Made by a program: the position numbers and the translations under genes. The notes beneath the pieces were generated by a model. It was not told where the DNA came from, made no database searches, and worked only from the letters and a program-made list of their open reading frames with translations. A DNA stretch of 56,632 nucleotides, taken from Parageobacillus thermantarcticus (lineage in GTDB: Bacteria > Bacillota > Bacilli > Bacillales > Anoxybacillaceae). The DNA lies in the NCBI RefSeq assembly GCF_900111865.1, contig NZ_FOJS01000018.1, positions 1-56,632 of the forward strand, read 5' to 3'. Positions 33,346 to 47,232 of the stretch are shown here, in pieces (the stretch's first letter is position 1; every line of letters begins with the position of its first letter).

Positions 33346-33969
33346 ATGCCAAAAGTAGCATTGTACAACCAGAACGGAGAAACTATCGGAGAAATCGAAC
33401 TGAACGATTCCGTTTTTGGTATTGAGCCAAACAAATATGTGTTATTCGAAGCGGTTATTATGCAACGCGCTTCTTTGCGTCAAGGAACGCATAAAACAAA
33501 AAATCGTGCTGAAGTAAGTGGCGGCGGCCGCAAACCATGGCGCCAAAAAGGTACAGGACGCGCTCGTCAAGGTTCAATTCGCGCTCCACAATGGCGTGGC
33601 GGTGGTACGGTGTTCGGTCCGGTTCCGCGCAGCTACAGCTATAAATTGCCGAAAAAGGTCCGCCGTTTAGCCATTAAGTCAGCGTTATCTTCCAAAGTTC
33701 TTGAAAACAACATTGTTGTTTTAGACAATTTAACATTAGAAGCACCAAAAACAAAAGAAATGGTGAAAATCTTAAATAATCTTTCCGTTGATCGCAAAGC
33801 GCTAATTGTAACGGATGTTGCGAACGAAAATGTCGCGCTATCTGCACGCAATATTCCTGGCGTTACCGTGGTTACGGCGAACGGCATTAACGTTCTTGAT
33901 GTGTTAAACCATGACAAGCTTGTAATCACGAAAGCGGCCGTGGAGAAAGTAGAGGAGGTGCTTGCATAA
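33346..33969 (+). CDS. rplD: Ribosomal protein uL4
   Basis: L4 lines the polypeptide exit tunnel; its loop contains the conserved [15 protein letters not shown]-like segment (here [15 protein letters not shown]) near residues 60-75. The length of 207 residues is normal. In E. coli it also represses the S10 operon; no evidence here shows that. Start ATG 33346 follows AAAGGAGGA. Its stop overlaps the rplW start in TAATG, implying translational coupling. Confidence 0.98.
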   Translation: MPKVALYNQNGETIGEIELNDSVFGIEPNKYVLFEAVIMQRASLRQGTHKTKNRAEVSGGGRKPWRQKGTGRARQGSIRAPQWRGGGTVFGPVPRSYSYKLPKKVRRLAIKSALSSKVLENNIVVLDNLTLEAPKTKEMVKILNNLSVDRKALIVTDVANENVALSARNIPGVTVVTANGINVLDVLNHDKLVITKAAVEKVEEVLA

Positions 33970-34256
33970 TGAAAGATCCTCGCGATATTATTAAACGGCC
34001 CATTATCACGGAAAACACGATGAACTTAATTTCACAAAAAAAATATACATTTGAAGTCGACGTAAATGCGAATAAAACAGAAGTGAAAGATGCTGTAGAG
34101 AAAATTTTTGGCGTGAAAGTAGCGAAAGTCAACATTATGAACTATAAAGGTAAATTCAAGCGCGTTGGCCGTTACAGCGGTTATACGAACCGTCGCCGCA
34201 AAGCGATTGTAACGTTAACGCCAGACAGCAAAGAAATCAAACTGTTCGAAGTATAA
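33969..34256 (+). CDS. rplW: Ribosomal protein uL23
   Basis: L23 sits at the tunnel exit and docks trigger factor and SRP. The 95 residues start [15 protein letters not shown], typical of the family. The C-terminal half contains [18 protein letters not shown]. The start codon shares one base with the rplD stop; its ribosome site, GTAGAGGAGGTG, lies within rplD. Confidence 0.97.
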   Translation: MKDPRDIIKRPIITENTMNLISQKKYTFEVDVNANKTEVKDAVEKIFGVKVAKVNIMNYKGKFKRVGRYSGYTNRRRKAIVTLTPDSKEIKLFEV

Positions 34257-34283
34257 GTTTAAAAGCGAAGGAGGGAAACCAAC

Positions 34284-35114
<831 letters not shown>

Positions 35115-35124
35115 CGGGGTTGAA

Positions 35125-35146
35125 CTACGGTTCTTAAGAACCGTAG
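35125..35146 (+). repeat. Perfect inverted repeat between rplB and rpsS
   Basis: CTACGGTTCTT and AAGAACCGTAG form a 22-base perfect palindrome that can fold into a stem of about nine pairs. No T tract follows on the plus strand, so it is an RNA processing or stability element rather than a terminator, if it acts at all. Confidence 0.7.
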
Positions 35147-35171
35147 AACAATCACGAAGGGAGGTTCATTT

Positions 35172-35450
35172 ATGGGTCGCAGCTTAAAAAAAGGTCCGTT
35201 CTGTGACGAACATTTAATGAAAAAAATCGAAAAATTAAATGAAACAGGTCAAAAACAAGTGATTAAAACATGGTCTCGTCGTTCGACAATTTTCCCGCAA
35301 TTTGTTGGTCACACGATCGCCGTATACGATGGACGCAAACACGTGCCGGTTTATATTACGGAAGATATGGTGGGTCATAAACTTGGCGAATTCGCACCGA
35401 CGCGTACGTTCCGAGGCCACGCTGGCGACGATAAGAAAACAAAACGTTAA
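35172..35450 (+). CDS. rpsS: Ribosomal protein uS19
   Basis: S19 lies in the 30S head next to S13 and contacts the A-site finger bridge. The 92-residue protein starts [15 protein letters not shown] and contains the conserved TWSRRSTI and [10 protein letters not shown] blocks. Start ATG 35172 follows GAAGGGAGG. It is 18 bases before rplV. Confidence 0.97.
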   Translation: MGRSLKKGPFCDEHLMKKIEKLNETGQKQVIKTWSRRSTIFPQFVGHTIAVYDGRKHVPVYITEDMVGHKLGEFAPTRTFRGHAGDDKKTKR

Positions 35451-35468
35451 TGAGAGGAGGTTCAACAC

Positions 35469-35810
35469 ATGGAAGCTAAAGCTGTTGCAAGAACAGTCCG
35501 TATTGCTCCTCGTAAAGCACGTTTAGTGATTGACTTAATTCGAGGAAAAGAAGTTGGTGAGGCGTTTGCTATTCTCCGCCATACGCCAAAAGCGGCTTCC
35601 CCAATCATTGAAAAAGTGCTGAAATCCGCGGTGGCAAACGCTGAACATAATTATGATATGGATGTCAATAATTTAGTGATTACGAAAGCGTACGTGGACG
35701 AAGGTCCAACGTTGAAACGTTTCCGCCCGCGCGCAATGGGACGTGCAAGCGCGATTAATAAACGCACAAGCCATATCACCATCGTTGTTTCAGAAAAGAA
35801 GGAGGGATAA
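35469..35810 (+). CDS. rplV: Ribosomal protein uL22
   Basis: L22 has a long beta-hairpin lining the exit tunnel, the known site of macrolide resistance changes. The 113 residues include the hairpin region [16 protein letters not shown], without obvious deletion or insertion. Start ATG 35469 follows GAGAGGAGG. It is followed by rpsC after 3 bases. Confidence 0.97.
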   Translation: MEAKAVARTVRIAPRKARLVIDLIRGKEVGEAFAILRHTPKAASPIIEKVLKSAVANAEHNYDMDVNNLVITKAYVDEGPTLKRFRPRAMGRASAINKRTSHITIVVSEKKEG

Positions 35811-35813
35811 TCA

Positions 35814-37103
<1,290 letters not shown>

Positions 37104-37126
37104 CCGTTTGAGAGGAGGTTTGCGAC

Positions 37127-37390
37127 ATGAGTGAGCGCAATCAACGCAAAGTGTATGTAGGCCGCGTTGTATCCGATAAAATGGACAAAACGATTACCGT
37201 TCTTGTGGAAACGTACAAAAAACATCCGCTTTACGGCAAACGCGTGAAATATTCGAAAAAATATAAAGCGCATGATGAAAACAACATTGCGAAAGTCGGC
37301 GATATCGTAAAAATTATGGAAACTCGTCCGCTTTCGGCAACGAAGCGTTTCCGTTTAGTCGAAATCGTTGAAAAAGCAGTGATCGTTTAA
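37127..37390 (+). CDS. rpsQ: Ribosomal protein uS17
   Basis: S17 is a primary 16S rRNA-binding protein with an OB fold. The 87 residues contain [17 protein letters not shown] at the start and the conserved [12 protein letters not shown] near the end. Start ATG 37127 follows GAGAGGAGG. It is followed by rplN after 47 bases. Confidence 0.97.
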   Translation: MSERNQRKVYVGRVVSDKMDKTITVLVETYKKHPLYGKRVKYSKKYKAHDENNIAKVGDIVKIMETRPLSATKRFRLVEIVEKAVIV

Positions 37391-37437
37391 TCTATGTACG
37401 TTCGGACGTGATATAATTCCGAAAGGAGGTTTCGTCA

Positions 37438-37806
37438 ATGATTCAACAAGAATCTCGTTTAAAAGTGGCTGATAATTCAGGGGCACGCGAAGTGCTTGTC
37501 ATTAAAGTGTTAGGTGGTTCTGGACGCCGCTATGCAAACATTGGCGATGTTGTCGTTGCGACGGTCAAGGATGCGACACCAGGTGGCGTTGTTAAAAAAG
37601 GTCAAGTGGTGAAAGCGGTCGTTGTCCGCACAAAGCGTGGCGTTCGCCGTTCTGACGGCTCTTATATCCGCTTTGACGAAAATGCTTGCGTCATTATTCG
37701 TGACGATAAAAGCCCGCGCGGCACACGTATTTTTGGACCGGTCGCACGCGAATTGCGCGACAAAGACTTTATGAAAATCATCTCTTTAGCTCCAGAAGTA
37801 ATTTAA
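37438..37806 (+). CDS. rplN: Ribosomal protein uL14
   Basis: L14 forms intersubunit bridges with 16S rRNA. The 122 residues begin [17 protein letters not shown], the classic signature, and include the FGPVARELR block. Start ATG 37438 follows GAAAGGAGG at normal spacing. It opens the spc part of the superoperon, with no separate promoter that I can support. Confidence 0.98.
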   Translation: MIQQESRLKVADNSGAREVLVIKVLGGSGRRYANIGDVVVATVKDATPGGVVKKGQVVKAVVVRTKRGVRRSDGSYIRFDENACVIIRDDKSPRGTRIFGPVARELRDKDFMKIISLAPEVI

Positions 37807-37843
37807 CGAAAGGAAAAAGCCTTTCAAGGAGGTGCGAACTGCG

Positions 37844-38155
37844 ATGCATGTAAAAAAAGGTGATAAAGTCCAAGTAATCTCCGGTAAAGACAAAGGAAAA
37901 CAAGGTGTGATCCTTGCTGCGTTTCCTAAGAAAAACCGCGTGATTGTCGAAGGTGTCAATATCATTAAAAAACACGCGAAACCATCTCAAGCAAATCCGC
38001 AAGGCGGCATTATCACAAAAGAGGCACCGATTCACGTATCAAAAGTAATGCCTTTAGATCCAAAAACAGGACTTCCAACTCGCATTGGATACAAGTTTGT
38101 AGATGGTAAAAAAGTGCGTTACGCGAAAAGATCTGGTGAGATTTTAGATAAATAA
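37844..38155 (+). CDS. rplX: Ribosomal protein uL24
   Basis: L24 starts 50S assembly and contains an N-terminal KOW domain, seen as [18 protein letters not shown]. The length from ATG 37844 is 103 residues, as in the family. The open frame begins at 37832, but that start would be too near the ribosome site CAAGGAGGTG; the chosen ATG is well spaced. Confidence 0.97.
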   Translation: MHVKKGDKVQVISGKDKGKQGVILAAFPKKNRVIVEGVNIIKKHAKPSQANPQGGIITKEAPIHVSKVMPLDPKTGLPTRIGYKFVDGKKVRYAKRSGEILDK

Positions 38156-38161
38156 TCGTGA

Positions 38162-38722
<561 letters not shown>

Positions 38723-38756
38723 TGAATCCCATCCGTAAAACAAGGGAGGCGAAATC

Positions 38757-38942
38757 GTGGCTAAAAAATCAATGATCGCGAAACAAAAACGTACGCCAAA
38801 GTTTAAAGTAAGAGCGTACACCCGTTGCGAACGCTGCGGTCGTCCGCATTCGGTTTATCGCAAATTTAAACTTTGCCGTATTTGTTTCCGTGAATTAGCG
38901 CATAAAGGTCAACTTCCAGGCATTAAAAAAGCAAGCTGGTAA
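38757..38942 (+). CDS. rpsN: Ribosomal protein uS14, zinc-binding type Z
   Basis: The 61-residue protein is the short, zinc-dependent S14. Cysteines 24, 27, 40 and 43 make the two CxxC pairs. Gram-positive bacteria often keep a longer zinc-free paralogue elsewhere that replaces it under zinc limitation. Start GTG 38757 follows AAGGGAGG. It is located between rplE and rpsH. Confidence 0.97.
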   Translation: MAKKSMIAKQKRTPKFKVRAYTRCERCGRPHSVYRKFKLCRICFRELAHKGQLPGIKKASW

Positions 38943-38974
38943 TCAACCCATGAGTTGGGAAGGAGGTAAAACAT

Positions 38975-39373
38975 ATGGTGATGACAGATCCAATTGCAGA
39001 TATGCTTACTCGTATCCGCAATGCGAACATGGTGCGTCACGAGAAACTCGAAGTGCCTGCTTCGAAAATTAAACGGGAAATTGCGGAAATTTTAAAACGC
39101 GAAGGATTCATTCGCGATGTTGAATACATTGAAGATAATAAACAAGGCATTCTCCGTATTTTCTTAAAATACGGTCCAAACAATGAACGTGTAATTACTG
39201 GCTTAAAACGCATCAGCAAACCTGGCTTGCGCGTTTATGTCAAAGCACATGAAGTGCCTCGTGTATTGAACGGTTTAGGGATTGCGATCCTTTCTACGTC
39301 TCAAGGCATTTTAACAGATAAAGAGGCGCGTCAAAAAGGAACTGGCGGCGAAGTATTAGCATATGTTTGGTAA
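38975..39373 (+). CDS. rpsH: Ribosomal protein uS8
   Basis: S8 binds the central domain of 16S rRNA early in assembly. The 132 residues include [14 protein letters not shown] at the start and the C-terminal [13 protein letters not shown] and GGEVLAYVW blocks. ATG 38975 lies 8 bases after GGAGG and gives [12 protein letters not shown] 38981 is an alternative. In E. coli S8 represses the spc operon; a mimic was not identified here. Confidence 0.97.
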   Translation: MVMTDPIADMLTRIRNANMVRHEKLEVPASKIKREIAEILKREGFIRDVEYIEDNKQGILRIFLKYGPNNERVITGLKRISKPGLRVYVKAHEVPRVLNGLGIAILSTSQGILTDKEARQKGTGGEVLAYVW

Positions 39374-39404
39374 TTCATTTCGTTAAGAATGGAGGTGTTC
39401 GTGC

Positions 39405-39941
39405 ATGTCACGTGTTGGTAAAAAGCCAATCGAAATTCCGTCCGGCGTAACGGTAACGGTCAACGGCAATACCGTTACAGTAAAGGGACCGAAAGGCGAA
39501 TTAACTCGCACTTTTCATCCAGATATGACAATCAAAGTGGAAAATAACGTAATAACGGTTACTCGTCCAAGCGATGAAAAACATCATCGAGCGCTTCATG
39601 GTACGACTCGCAGCTTGCTTGCAAACATGGTGGAAGGCGTATCGAAAGGATACGAAAAAGCGCTTGAATTAGTCGGTGTCGGTTACCGTGCGGCAAAACA
39701 AGGGAAAAAGCTTGTACTGAACGTCGGTTTTTCACATCCAGTAGAAATTGAACCGGAACAAGGATTAGAAATTGAAGTTCCTTCGCAAACGAGAATCGTC
39801 GTAAAAGGCGCAGATAAACAACGTGTCGGCGAACTTGCGGCGAACATTCGCGCCGTACGTCCACCTGAGCCATATAAAGGTAAAGGAATTCGCTACGAAG
39901 GTGAAGTTGTGCGTCTTAAAGAAGGTAAAACTGGTAAATAA
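39405..39941 (+). CDS. rplF: Ribosomal protein uL6
   Basis: L6 lies at the base of the L12 stalk near the sarcin-ricin loop. The 178 residues consist of two similar domains; the signature [14 protein letters not shown] is in the second. Start ATG 39405 follows GGAGGTGTTCGTGC. It is followed by rplR. Confidence 0.97.
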   Translation: MSRVGKKPIEIPSGVTVTVNGNTVTVKGPKGELTRTFHPDMTIKVENNVITVTRPSDEKHHRALHGTTRSLLANMVEGVSKGYEKALELVGVGYRAAKQGKKLVLNVGFSHPVEIEPEQGLEIEVPSQTRIVVKGADKQRVGELAANIRAVRPPEPYKGKGIRYEGEVVRLKEGKTGK

Positions 39942-39973
39942 TGCAGCTTAGCGAGATGAAAGGAGTGACATAA

Positions 39974-40336
39974 ATGATCACAAAAATTGACCGAAACGCA
40001 GTTCGCAAAAGAAGACATGCGCGCGTTCGCAAAAAAATATTCGGAACTGCCGAACGTCCACGCTTAAATGTGTTCCGTTCCAACAAACACATTTATGCGC
40101 AAATTATTGATGACATGAAAGCAGTAACGCTTGTCAGCGCTTCTACGTTAGATAAAGAATTCAACTTAGAATCGACGGGAAATATCGAAGCAGCAAAAAA
40201 AGTCGGTGAACTAGTAGCAAAACGAGCATTAGCAAAAGGCATTAAAAAGGTCGTTTTTGACCGCGGCGGCTATTTATATCATGGTCGTGTAAAGGCGCTT
40301 GCTGATGCTGCTCGTGAAGCTGGTTTAGAATTCTAA
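39974..40336 (+). CDS. rplR: Ribosomal protein uL18
   Basis: L18 binds 5S rRNA with L5 and brings it to the 50S subunit. The 120 residues contain the basic N-terminal arm [20 protein letters not shown] and the C-terminal [20 protein letters not shown] signature. Start ATG 39974 follows AAAGGAGTGAC. The gene lies between rplF and rpsE. Confidence 0.97.
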   Translation: MITKIDRNAVRKRRHARVRKKIFGTAERPRLNVFRSNKHIYAQIIDDMKAVTLVSASTLDKEFNLESTGNIEAAKKVGELVAKRALAKGIKKVVFDRGGYLYHGRVKALADAAREAGLEF

Positions 40337-40355
40337 TTATAAAGGAGGGACAACG

Positions 40356-40856
40356 ATGCGTCGTATCGATCCAAATAAACTTGAGCTTGAAGAGCGCGTG
40401 GTATCTGTTAACCGTGTTGCGAAAGTAGTAAAAGGTGGACGTCGTTTACGCTTCTCCGCATTAGTCGTTGTCGGAGATAAAAATGGTCATGTCGGTTTTG
40501 GAACAGGAAAAGCGCAAGAAGTTCCGGACGCGATTCGCAAAGCGATTGAAGATGCGAAGAAAAATTTAATTGAAGTACCGATCGTCGGCACAACGATTCC
40601 TCACGAAGTGATCGGCCATTTTGGCGCTGGAAAAATCATTTTAAAACCTGCATCTGAAGGTACAGGGGTTATCGCTGGTGGTCCGGCGCGCGCCGTATTG
40701 GAGTTAGCAGGTATCAGCGATATTCTTTCCAAATCGATCGGTTCGAACACGCCAATTAACATGGTGAGAGCTACTGTTGACGGATTAAAACAATTAAAAC
40801 GTGCAGAAGATGTAGCGAGATTGCGCGGTAAAACAGTTGAGGAACTGTTAGGATAA
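40356..40856 (+). CDS. rpsE: Ribosomal protein uS5
   Basis: S5 lines the mRNA entry site and affects decoding accuracy. The 166 residues show the N-terminal dsRNA-binding-like fold with [18 protein letters not shown] and [17 protein letters not shown], and the C-terminal S5 domain. The loop linked to spectinomycin resistance, VVKGGRR, looks wild type. Start ATG 40356 follows AAAGGAGGG. It is followed by rpmD after 13 bases. Confidence 0.98.
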   Translation: MRRIDPNKLELEERVVSVNRVAKVVKGGRRLRFSALVVVGDKNGHVGFGTGKAQEVPDAIRKAIEDAKKNLIEVPIVGTTIPHEVIGHFGAGKIILKPASEGTGVIAGGPARAVLELAGISDILSKSIGSNTPINMVRATVDGLKQLKRAEDVARLRGKTVEELLG

Positions 40857-40869
40857 GGAGGGAAATACA

Positions 40870-41058
40870 ATGGCGAAAAAATTGGCGATTACCCTCACTC
40901 GCAGCGTCATCGGTCGCCCGCAAGACCAACGAATTACGGTGAAAACACTGGGTTTGCGCAAGTTGCACCAAACAGTCGTTCATAACGATAATCCTGCGAT
41001 CCGCGGCATGATTAACAAAGTCGCTCACCTTGTAAAAGTACAAGAAATCGAACAATAA
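40870..41058 (+). CDS. rpmD: Ribosomal protein uL30
   Basis: L30 is a small 50S protein with a ferredoxin-like fold. The 62 residues include the [20 protein letters not shown] block. Start ATG 40870 follows AAGGAGGGAAATACA, partly inside the end of rpsE. It is co-transcribed with rplO 22 bases downstream. Confidence 0.97.
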   Translation: MAKKLAITLTRSVIGRPQDQRITVKTLGLRKLHQTVVHNDNPAIRGMINKVAHLVKVQEIEQ

Positions 41059-41080
41059 TCATATAAGGAGGTGCTTCGCG

Positions 41081-41521
41081 ATGAAACTTCATGAACTACA
41101 ACCAGCGCCAGGTTCCCGCAAAGAACGCACTCGCGTCGGTCGCGGTATCGGTTCTGGCAAAGGCAAAACGTCTGGTAGAGGTCAAAAAGGTCAAAATGCT
41201 CGTTCTGGCGGAGGTGTACGCCTCGGTTTTGAAGGTGGCCAAACTCCTTTATTCCGTCGCCTTCCAAAACGCGGCTTTACCAACATCAATCGTAAAGAAT
41301 ATGCGATTGTTAACCTTGAAAAATTAAACCGTTTTGAGGACGGAACAGAAGTAACGCCTGAGTTGTTGCTCGAAACTGGTGTAATCAGCAAATTGAAATC
41401 AGGTGTGAAAATTTTAGGGAAAGGCCAAATCGAGAAAAAATTAACGGTAAAAGCCCATAAATTCTCTTCATCGGCGAAAGAGGCAATTGAAGCTGCTGGC
41501 GGTAAAACTGAGGTGATTTAA
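41081..41521 (+). CDS. rplO: Ribosomal protein uL15
   Basis: L15 has a long basic N-terminal extension that runs into the 50S core, seen here as repeated Gly, Arg and Lys (about residues 10-60). The globular C-terminal part follows. The 146-residue length is normal. Start ATG 41081 follows AAGGAGGTGC. The stop overlaps the secY start in TAATG, linking ribosome and translocon synthesis. Confidence 0.97.
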   Translation: MKLHELQPAPGSRKERTRVGRGIGSGKGKTSGRGQKGQNARSGGGVRLGFEGGQTPLFRRLPKRGFTNINRKEYAIVNLEKLNRFEDGTEVTPELLLETGVISKLKSGVKILGKGQIEKKLTVKAHKFSSSAKEAIEAAGGKTEVI

Positions 41522-42813
41522 TGTTTCGGACAATCTCCAACTTTATGCGCGTCGGTGATATAAGGAAAAAAATCATCTTTACTCTTCTTATGCTCATTGT
41601 GTTTCGCATTGGTACGTTTATCCCGGTGCCGAATGTAAACGCCGATGTGTTAAAAGTGCAAGATCAAATGAACGCTTTCGGCGTTCTGAACATATTCGGC
41701 GGCGGGGCGCTACAAAACTTCTCGATTTTTGCGATGGGCGTCATGCCTTATATTACAGCATCCATCATCGTGCAGCTTTTGCAGATGGATGTTGTCCCTA
41801 AATTTACGGAATGGTCGAAGCAAGGCGAGGTTGGACGACGTAAATTAGCTCAGTTTACCCGCTATTTTACGGTCGTTTTAGGGTTTATTCAGGCGCTCGG
41901 AATGTCATACGGCTTTAACAACTTAGCGTCAGGAGCGCTCATTAAAAATCCTGGCATACCGACATATTTATTGATTGCGACGGTGTTAACAGCAGGAACC
42001 GCATTTTTAATGTGGCTTGGTGAGCAAATTACCGCCAAAGGTGTCGGAAACGGCATTTCCATCATTATTTTTGCCGGAATTGTTTCCGGTATCCCTGCCG
42101 TGTTAAACCAAGTTTACGCACAGCAGTTTGAAAACGTCGGCGAAGACTTGTTCTTGCGCATTGTTACGCTTTTGCTTGTCGCGGTAGCGGTGGTTGTCGT
42201 TATCGTTGGCGTGATTTATATTCAACAAGCGTTCCGGAAAATTCCGATTCAATACGCCAAACGGCTTGAAGGACGCAGCCCGGTTGGCGGGCACTCCACT
42301 CACTTGCCGCTAAAAGTGAATCCGGCGGGAGTGATTCCAGTTATTTTTGCTGTGTCGTTTATTATTGCTCCACCGACAATTGCATCGTTTTTTGGTTCGA
42401 ATGACGTAACATTGTGGATTCGGAAAACGTTTGATTATACACAACCAGTTGGCATGGTTATTTATGTCGCGCTTATTATTGCGTTTACGTATTTCTACGC
42501 TTTTGTCCAAGTCAATCCAGAACAGATGGCGGACAATTTGAAAAAACAAGGTGGCTACATCCCAGGAATACGTCCAGGAAAAAATACGCAAGAATATGTG
42601 ACAAAAATTCTTTACCGGCTTACGTTTGTCGGTTCGTTATTTTTAGCAGCTGTTGCGATTCTTCCCGTGTTCTTTGTGAAATTCGCTAATTTGCCGCCTT
42701 CCGCTCGAATCGGTGGAACAAGTTTGCTCATTGTTGTCGGTGTTGCGCTTGAGACAATGAAACAGCTTGAAAGTCAGCTTGTGAAACGTCATTACAAAGG
42801 ATTTATTAAATAA
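41521..42813 (+). CDS. secY: Preprotein translocase channel SecY
   Basis: SecY forms the protein-conducting channel in the membrane. The 430 residues contain ten predicted membrane helices; GIGNGIS-like GVGNGISIIIFAGI near 175-190 and the cytoplasmic loop KRLEGRSPVGGHSTHLPLKVN (split across about 245-265) are conserved. The start codon shares a base with the rplO stop, and the ribosome site lies inside rplO. The 52-base spacer to adk holds a short AAGGGG/CCCCTT hairpin. Confidence 0.98.
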   Translation: MFRTISNFMRVGDIRKKIIFTLLMLIVFRIGTFIPVPNVNADVLKVQDQMNAFGVLNIFGGGALQNFSIFAMGVMPYITASIIVQLLQMDVVPKFTEWSKQGEVGRRKLAQFTRYFTVVLGFIQALGMSYGFNNLASGALIKNPGIPTYLLIATVLTAGTAFLMWLGEQITAKGVGNGISIIIFAGIVSGIPAVLNQVYAQQFENVGEDLFLRIVTLLLVAVAVVVVIVGVIYIQQAFRKIPIQYAKRLEGRSPVGGHSTHLPLKVNPAGVIPVIFAVSFIIAPPTIASFFGSNDVTLWIRKTFDYTQPVGMVIYVALIIAFTYFYAFVQVNPEQMADNLKKQGGYIPGIRPGKNTQEYVTKILYRLTFVGSLFLAAVAILPVFFVKFANLPPSARIGGTSLLIVVGVALETMKQLESQLVKRHYKGFIK

Positions 42814-42853
42814 AGGGGTTAGGAGCAGTTGCCCCTTACCTCTATAGAGCTGA

Positions 42854-43515
<662 letters not shown>

Positions 43516-43516
<1 letters not shown>

Positions 43517-44262
43517 TGATTATTTGCAAAACTCCGCGTGAAATTGAAATCATGCGCGAGGCAGGAAGAATCGTGGCTTTGACTCGCCAAGAACTAGAAA
43601 AGCATATTCGCCCGGGAATTACGACAAAAGAATTGGATCAGATCGCCGAAACCGTCATCCGGGAACATGGCGCCATTCCTTCGTTTAAAGGATACAACGG
43701 GTTTCCTGGAAGCATTTGCACTTCGGTGAACGAAGAACTTGTTCACGGGATTCCCGGTGACCGGGTGCTAAAGGAAGGCGATATTATTAGCATTGATGTC
43801 GGCGCCAAATATAACGGCTATCATGCCGACTCCGCATGGACGTATCCTGTTGGGGAGATTGCGGAAGAAACGAAAAAACTTCTTGAAGTAACGGAAAAAT
43901 CTTTATATATCGGATTAGAGGAAGCAAAACCAGGCGCCCGTTTGACCAATATTTCTCATGCGATACAAACATATGTGGAATCCCATCATTTTTCGATCGT
44001 TCGCGAGTATGTCGGACACGGAATTGGTCAAAACTTACATGAAGATCCGCAAGTACCGCATTATGGTCCGCCAAATAAAGGGCCGCGTTTGAAACCGGGA
44101 ATGACGCTATGCGTTGAACCGATGGTCAATGCGGGAAGCCGTTATGTCAAAACGCTTGCTGATAATTGGACGGTCGTTACGGTAGACGGAAAAATGTGTG
44201 CACATTTTGAGCATACGATCGCTATTACAGAAAACGGCTATGAAATTTTAACAACCCTCTAA
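43516..44262 (+). CDS. map: Methionine aminopeptidase type I
   Basis: Map removes the initiator methionine. The 248 residues contain all metal ligands of the pita-bread fold: the aspartates in [17 protein letters not shown], the histidine in [10 protein letters not shown], and glutamates in CVEPMVN and FEHTIAI. Start ATG 43516 overlaps the adk stop. In related genomes a small KOW-domain gene usually follows; here only a degenerate remnant lies before infA. Confidence 0.97.
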
Positions 44263-44270
44263 ATATAATC

Positions 44271-44353
44271 ATGATGAATACTGGTCGTGTAACAATTGGC
44301 AATGTCACTTGCCCAACGCTATGTTACTCATTCGAAGGAGGGAGAGCCGCTCG

Positions 44354-44361
<8 letters not shown>
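44271..44361 (+). pseudogene. Possible remnant of a small KOW-domain gene (3' end only)
   Basis: Between map and infA many Bacillaceae carry a gene of about 90-100 codons with a KOW domain whose C-terminus reads close to TGRVTNGKLR followed by an aromatic/alanine stretch. Here frame 44277 gives N-T-G-R-V-T-I-G-N, then the match shifts by one base and continues from 44308 as [12 protein letters not shown] to a stop at 44361 inside infA. The rest of the gene is missing. This fits an old deletion and frameshift, but the segment is short and the comparison is from memory. Confidence 0.4.
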
Positions 44362-44720
<359 letters not shown>

Positions 44721-44742
44721 TCTTTAAGGAGGTGTATAGTAT

Positions 44743-45108
44743 ATGGCACGTATTGCAGGTGTGGATATTCCTCGTGACAAACGTGTAGTCATTTCGCTAA
44801 CATATATCTATGGAATCGGTAAATCTACTGCGAAAAAAATCTTAGCGGAGGCTGGCGTTTCCGAAGATACGCGCGTTCGTGATTTGACGGAAGAAGAATT
44901 AGGAAGAATTCGCGAGATCGTCGGCCGCTTAAAAGTGGAAGGAGATCTTCGCCGCGAAGTATCGCTAAATATTAAACGCTTAATCGAAATCGGATGCTAT
45001 CGTGGTCTTCGTCATCGTCGCGGCTTGCCAGTTCGCGGTCAAAATACGAAAAACAATGCTCGTACACGCAAAGGCCCACGCCGTACAGTAGCGAACAAGA
45101 AAAAATAA
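44743..45108 (+). CDS. rpsM: Ribosomal protein uS13
   Basis: S13 contacts tRNA and the 50S subunit from the 30S head. The 121 residues begin [15 protein letters not shown] and have the basic C-terminal tail [18 protein letters not shown] that reaches the P site. Start ATG 44743 follows AAGGAGGTG. It heads the alpha-operon part with rpsK and rpoA. Confidence 0.98.
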   Translation: MARIAGVDIPRDKRVVISLTYIYGIGKSTAKKILAEAGVSEDTRVRDLTEEELGRIREIVGRLKVEGDLRREVSLNIKRLIEIGCYRGLRHRRGLPVRGQNTKNNARTRKGPRRTVANKKK

Positions 45109-45133
45109 TTAAGCAAAGGAGGTAATTCCACGA

Positions 45134-45523
45134 ATGGCACGTAAAACAAATACACGCAAACGCCGTGTAAGAAAAAATATTGAGACTGGTATCGCGCATA
45201 TCCGTTCCACATTCAACAATACGATCGTAACGATTACGGACGTTCACGGTAACACGATCGCTTGGTCAAGTGCTGGAGCATTAGGTTTTAAAGGCTCTCG
45301 TAAATCGACGCCGTTTGCAGCACAAATGGCAGCAGAAGCGGCCGCGAAAGCGTCTATGGAACATGGAATGAAAACGGTAGAGGTAAACGTAAAAGGCCCT
45401 GGTGCTGGTCGTGAGGCAGCGATTCGCGCGTTGCAAGCAGCTGGATTGGAAATTACAGCGATTAAAGACGTAACTCCTATCCCGCACAATGGATGCCGTC
45501 CGCCAAAACGTCGTCGTGTGTAA
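45134..45523 (+). CDS. rpsK: Ribosomal protein uS11
   Basis: S11 sits on the 30S platform near the E site. The 129 residues include the family blocks [15 protein letters not shown] and [14 protein letters not shown], and end with [12 protein letters not shown]. Start ATG 45134 follows AAAGGAGG. As in other Firmicutes, rpsD is not present in this alpha operon; rpoA comes next. Confidence 0.98.
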   Translation: MARKTNTRKRRVRKNIETGIAHIRSTFNNTIVTITDVHGNTIAWSSAGALGFKGSRKSTPFAAQMAAEAAAKASMEHGMKTVEVNVKGPGAGREAAIRALQAAGLEITAIKDVTPIPHNGCRPPKRRRV

Positions 45524-45546
45524 TACCCTGTATAGAATTTGTGTTC

Positions 45547-45576
45547 TTGTCAATAATGGAATATGATAAGTATCAT
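45547..45576 (+). promoter_or_regulatory. Possible internal promoter before rpoA
   Basis: TTGTCA (45547-45552) and TATCAT (45571-45576) are 18 bp apart in the 177-base gap between rpsK and rpoA. Such a promoter could keep alpha subunit supply partly independent of the ribosomal genes. The gap shows no other clear feature. Confidence 0.5.
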
Positions 45577-45700
45577 TTAAGGTACAGGGAAGCATTGCTT
45601 AGCCATTCGCACATTTGGGAACTTATTCATGGGGGAATTTCGATTAGGCGTGTATCGTTTGGTCGGGGTTTCGACGTTTTGAAGGAGGGTATAATAACTA

Positions 45701-46645
45701 ATGATTGAAATTGAAAAACCGAGAATCGAAACGGTTGAAATCAGCGAAGATGCCAAATATGGCAAATTCGTCGTCGAACCGCTTGAACGTGGATATGGAA
45801 CAACTTTGGGTAACTCCTTGCGTCGTATCCTATTATCTTCACTCCCTGGCGCTGCTGTGACATCGGTTCAAATAGATGGCGTGCTGCATGAGTTCTCAAC
45901 AATTGATGGCGTCGTGGAAGATGTGACAGCGATCATTTTAAATATAAAAAAATTAGCGTTGAAAATTTATTCTGACGAAGAAAAAACGCTGGAAATTGAT
46001 GCACAGGGCGAAGGAGTTGTGACAGCTGCTGATATTACTCACGACAGCGATGTGGAAATTTTAAACCCAGACCTTCATATTGCTACGTTAGCAGAAGGCG
46101 GCCGTTTACGCATGCGAATGACGGCAAAACGAGGGCGTGGGTATGTTCCAGCTGAGGCCAATAAACGAGAAGATCAGCCAATAGGCGTTATCCCTATCGA
46201 TTCGATTTACACACCTGTTTCACGCGTTGCCTATCAAGTGGAAAATACGCGTGTCGGTCAAGTGACAGACTATGATAAGTTAACGATAGATGTGTGGACA
46301 GATGGAAGCATTGGGCCGAAAGAAGCGATTGCTCTCGGCGCAAAGATTTTGACCGAGCACTTAAATATTTTCGTCAGCCTGACAGATGAAGCGCAAAATG
46401 CAGAAATCATGGTAGAAAAAGAGGAAGATCAAAAAGAAAAAGTGCTTGAAATGACAATCGAAGAACTTGATCTTTCTGTCCGTTCCTACAACTGTTTAAA
46501 ACGTGCTGGTATTAACACCGTTCAAGAACTTACGCAAAAAACGGAAGAAGATATGATGAAAGTGCGCAACCTCGGTCGCAAATCTCTTGAAGAAGTGAAA
46601 GCAAAACTTGCGGAACTCGGTCTCAGTTTGCGCAAAGATGACTAG
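45701..46645 (+). CDS. rpoA: RNA polymerase alpha subunit
   Basis: The alpha dimer scaffolds RNA polymerase. The 314 residues split into the N-terminal assembly domain (about 1-230, with [20 protein letters not shown]) and the C-terminal DNA- and activator-binding domain (about 245-314, with the helix-hairpin-helix [17 protein letters not shown]). Start ATG 45701 follows GAAGGAGGG. A hairpin overlaps the stop codon before rplQ. Confidence 0.98.
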   Translation: MIEIEKPRIETVEISEDAKYGKFVVEPLERGYGTTLGNSLRRILLSSLPGAAVTSVQIDGVLHEFSTIDGVVEDVTAIILNIKKLALKIYSDEEKTLEIDAQGEGVVTAADITHDSDVEILNPDLHIATLAEGGRLRMRMTAKRGRGYVPAEANKREDQPIGVIPIDSIYTPVSRVAYQVENTRVGQVTDYDKLTIDVWTDGSIGPKEAIALGAKILTEHLNIFVSLTDEAQNAEIMVEKEEDQKEKVLEMTIEELDLSVRSYNCLKRAGINTVQELTQKTEEDMMKVRNLGRKSLEEVKAKLAELGLSLRKDD

Positions 46646-46669
46646 TTAACGTTTGTTTAACTAGTATTT
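46642..46669 (+). terminator. Weak hairpin after rpoA
   Basis: CTAGTTAA/TTAACTAG (46642-46649/46657-46664) with a short TATTTT tail overlaps the rpoA stop. It is A/T-rich and probably a weak or partial terminator, since rplQ follows within 80 bases. Confidence 0.4.
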
Positions 46670-46693
46670 TCATGTTACTAGACACATACATGA

Positions 46694-47110
<417 letters not shown>

Positions 47111-47129
47111 AACGATTCGGTTGACTAAC

Positions 47130-47174
47130 AAGGGCGAGACAGTTTGTTTTGAACTGGATCTATGCCCTTTTTTT
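47130..47174 (+). terminator. Terminator after rplQ
   Basis: AAGGGC (47130-47135) pairs with GCCCTT (47164-47169) and an inner CAGTT/AACTG (47140-47144/47152-47156), followed by a seven-base T run. It marks the end of the ribosomal superoperon. Confidence 0.8.
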
Positions 47175-47232
47175 ATTTTCCCTTTTTGTAGTAGAGTAGA
47201 GATGAGAATGTTTAGAGGCAAGGGGAAGAAGG

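Noticed and set aside
37409-37417. Perfect extended -10 (TGATATAAT) before rplN
   Set aside because: Transcription would begin inside the rplN ribosome site, and no -35 lies upstream. Likely chance in the spacer.
45690-45695. TATAAT just before rpoA
   Set aside because: It lies between the ribosome site and the start codon, so it cannot serve rpoA.
45493-45708. 71-codon open frame between rpsK and rpoA
   Set aside because: It overlaps both genes, lacks a ribosome site and resembles no known protein.
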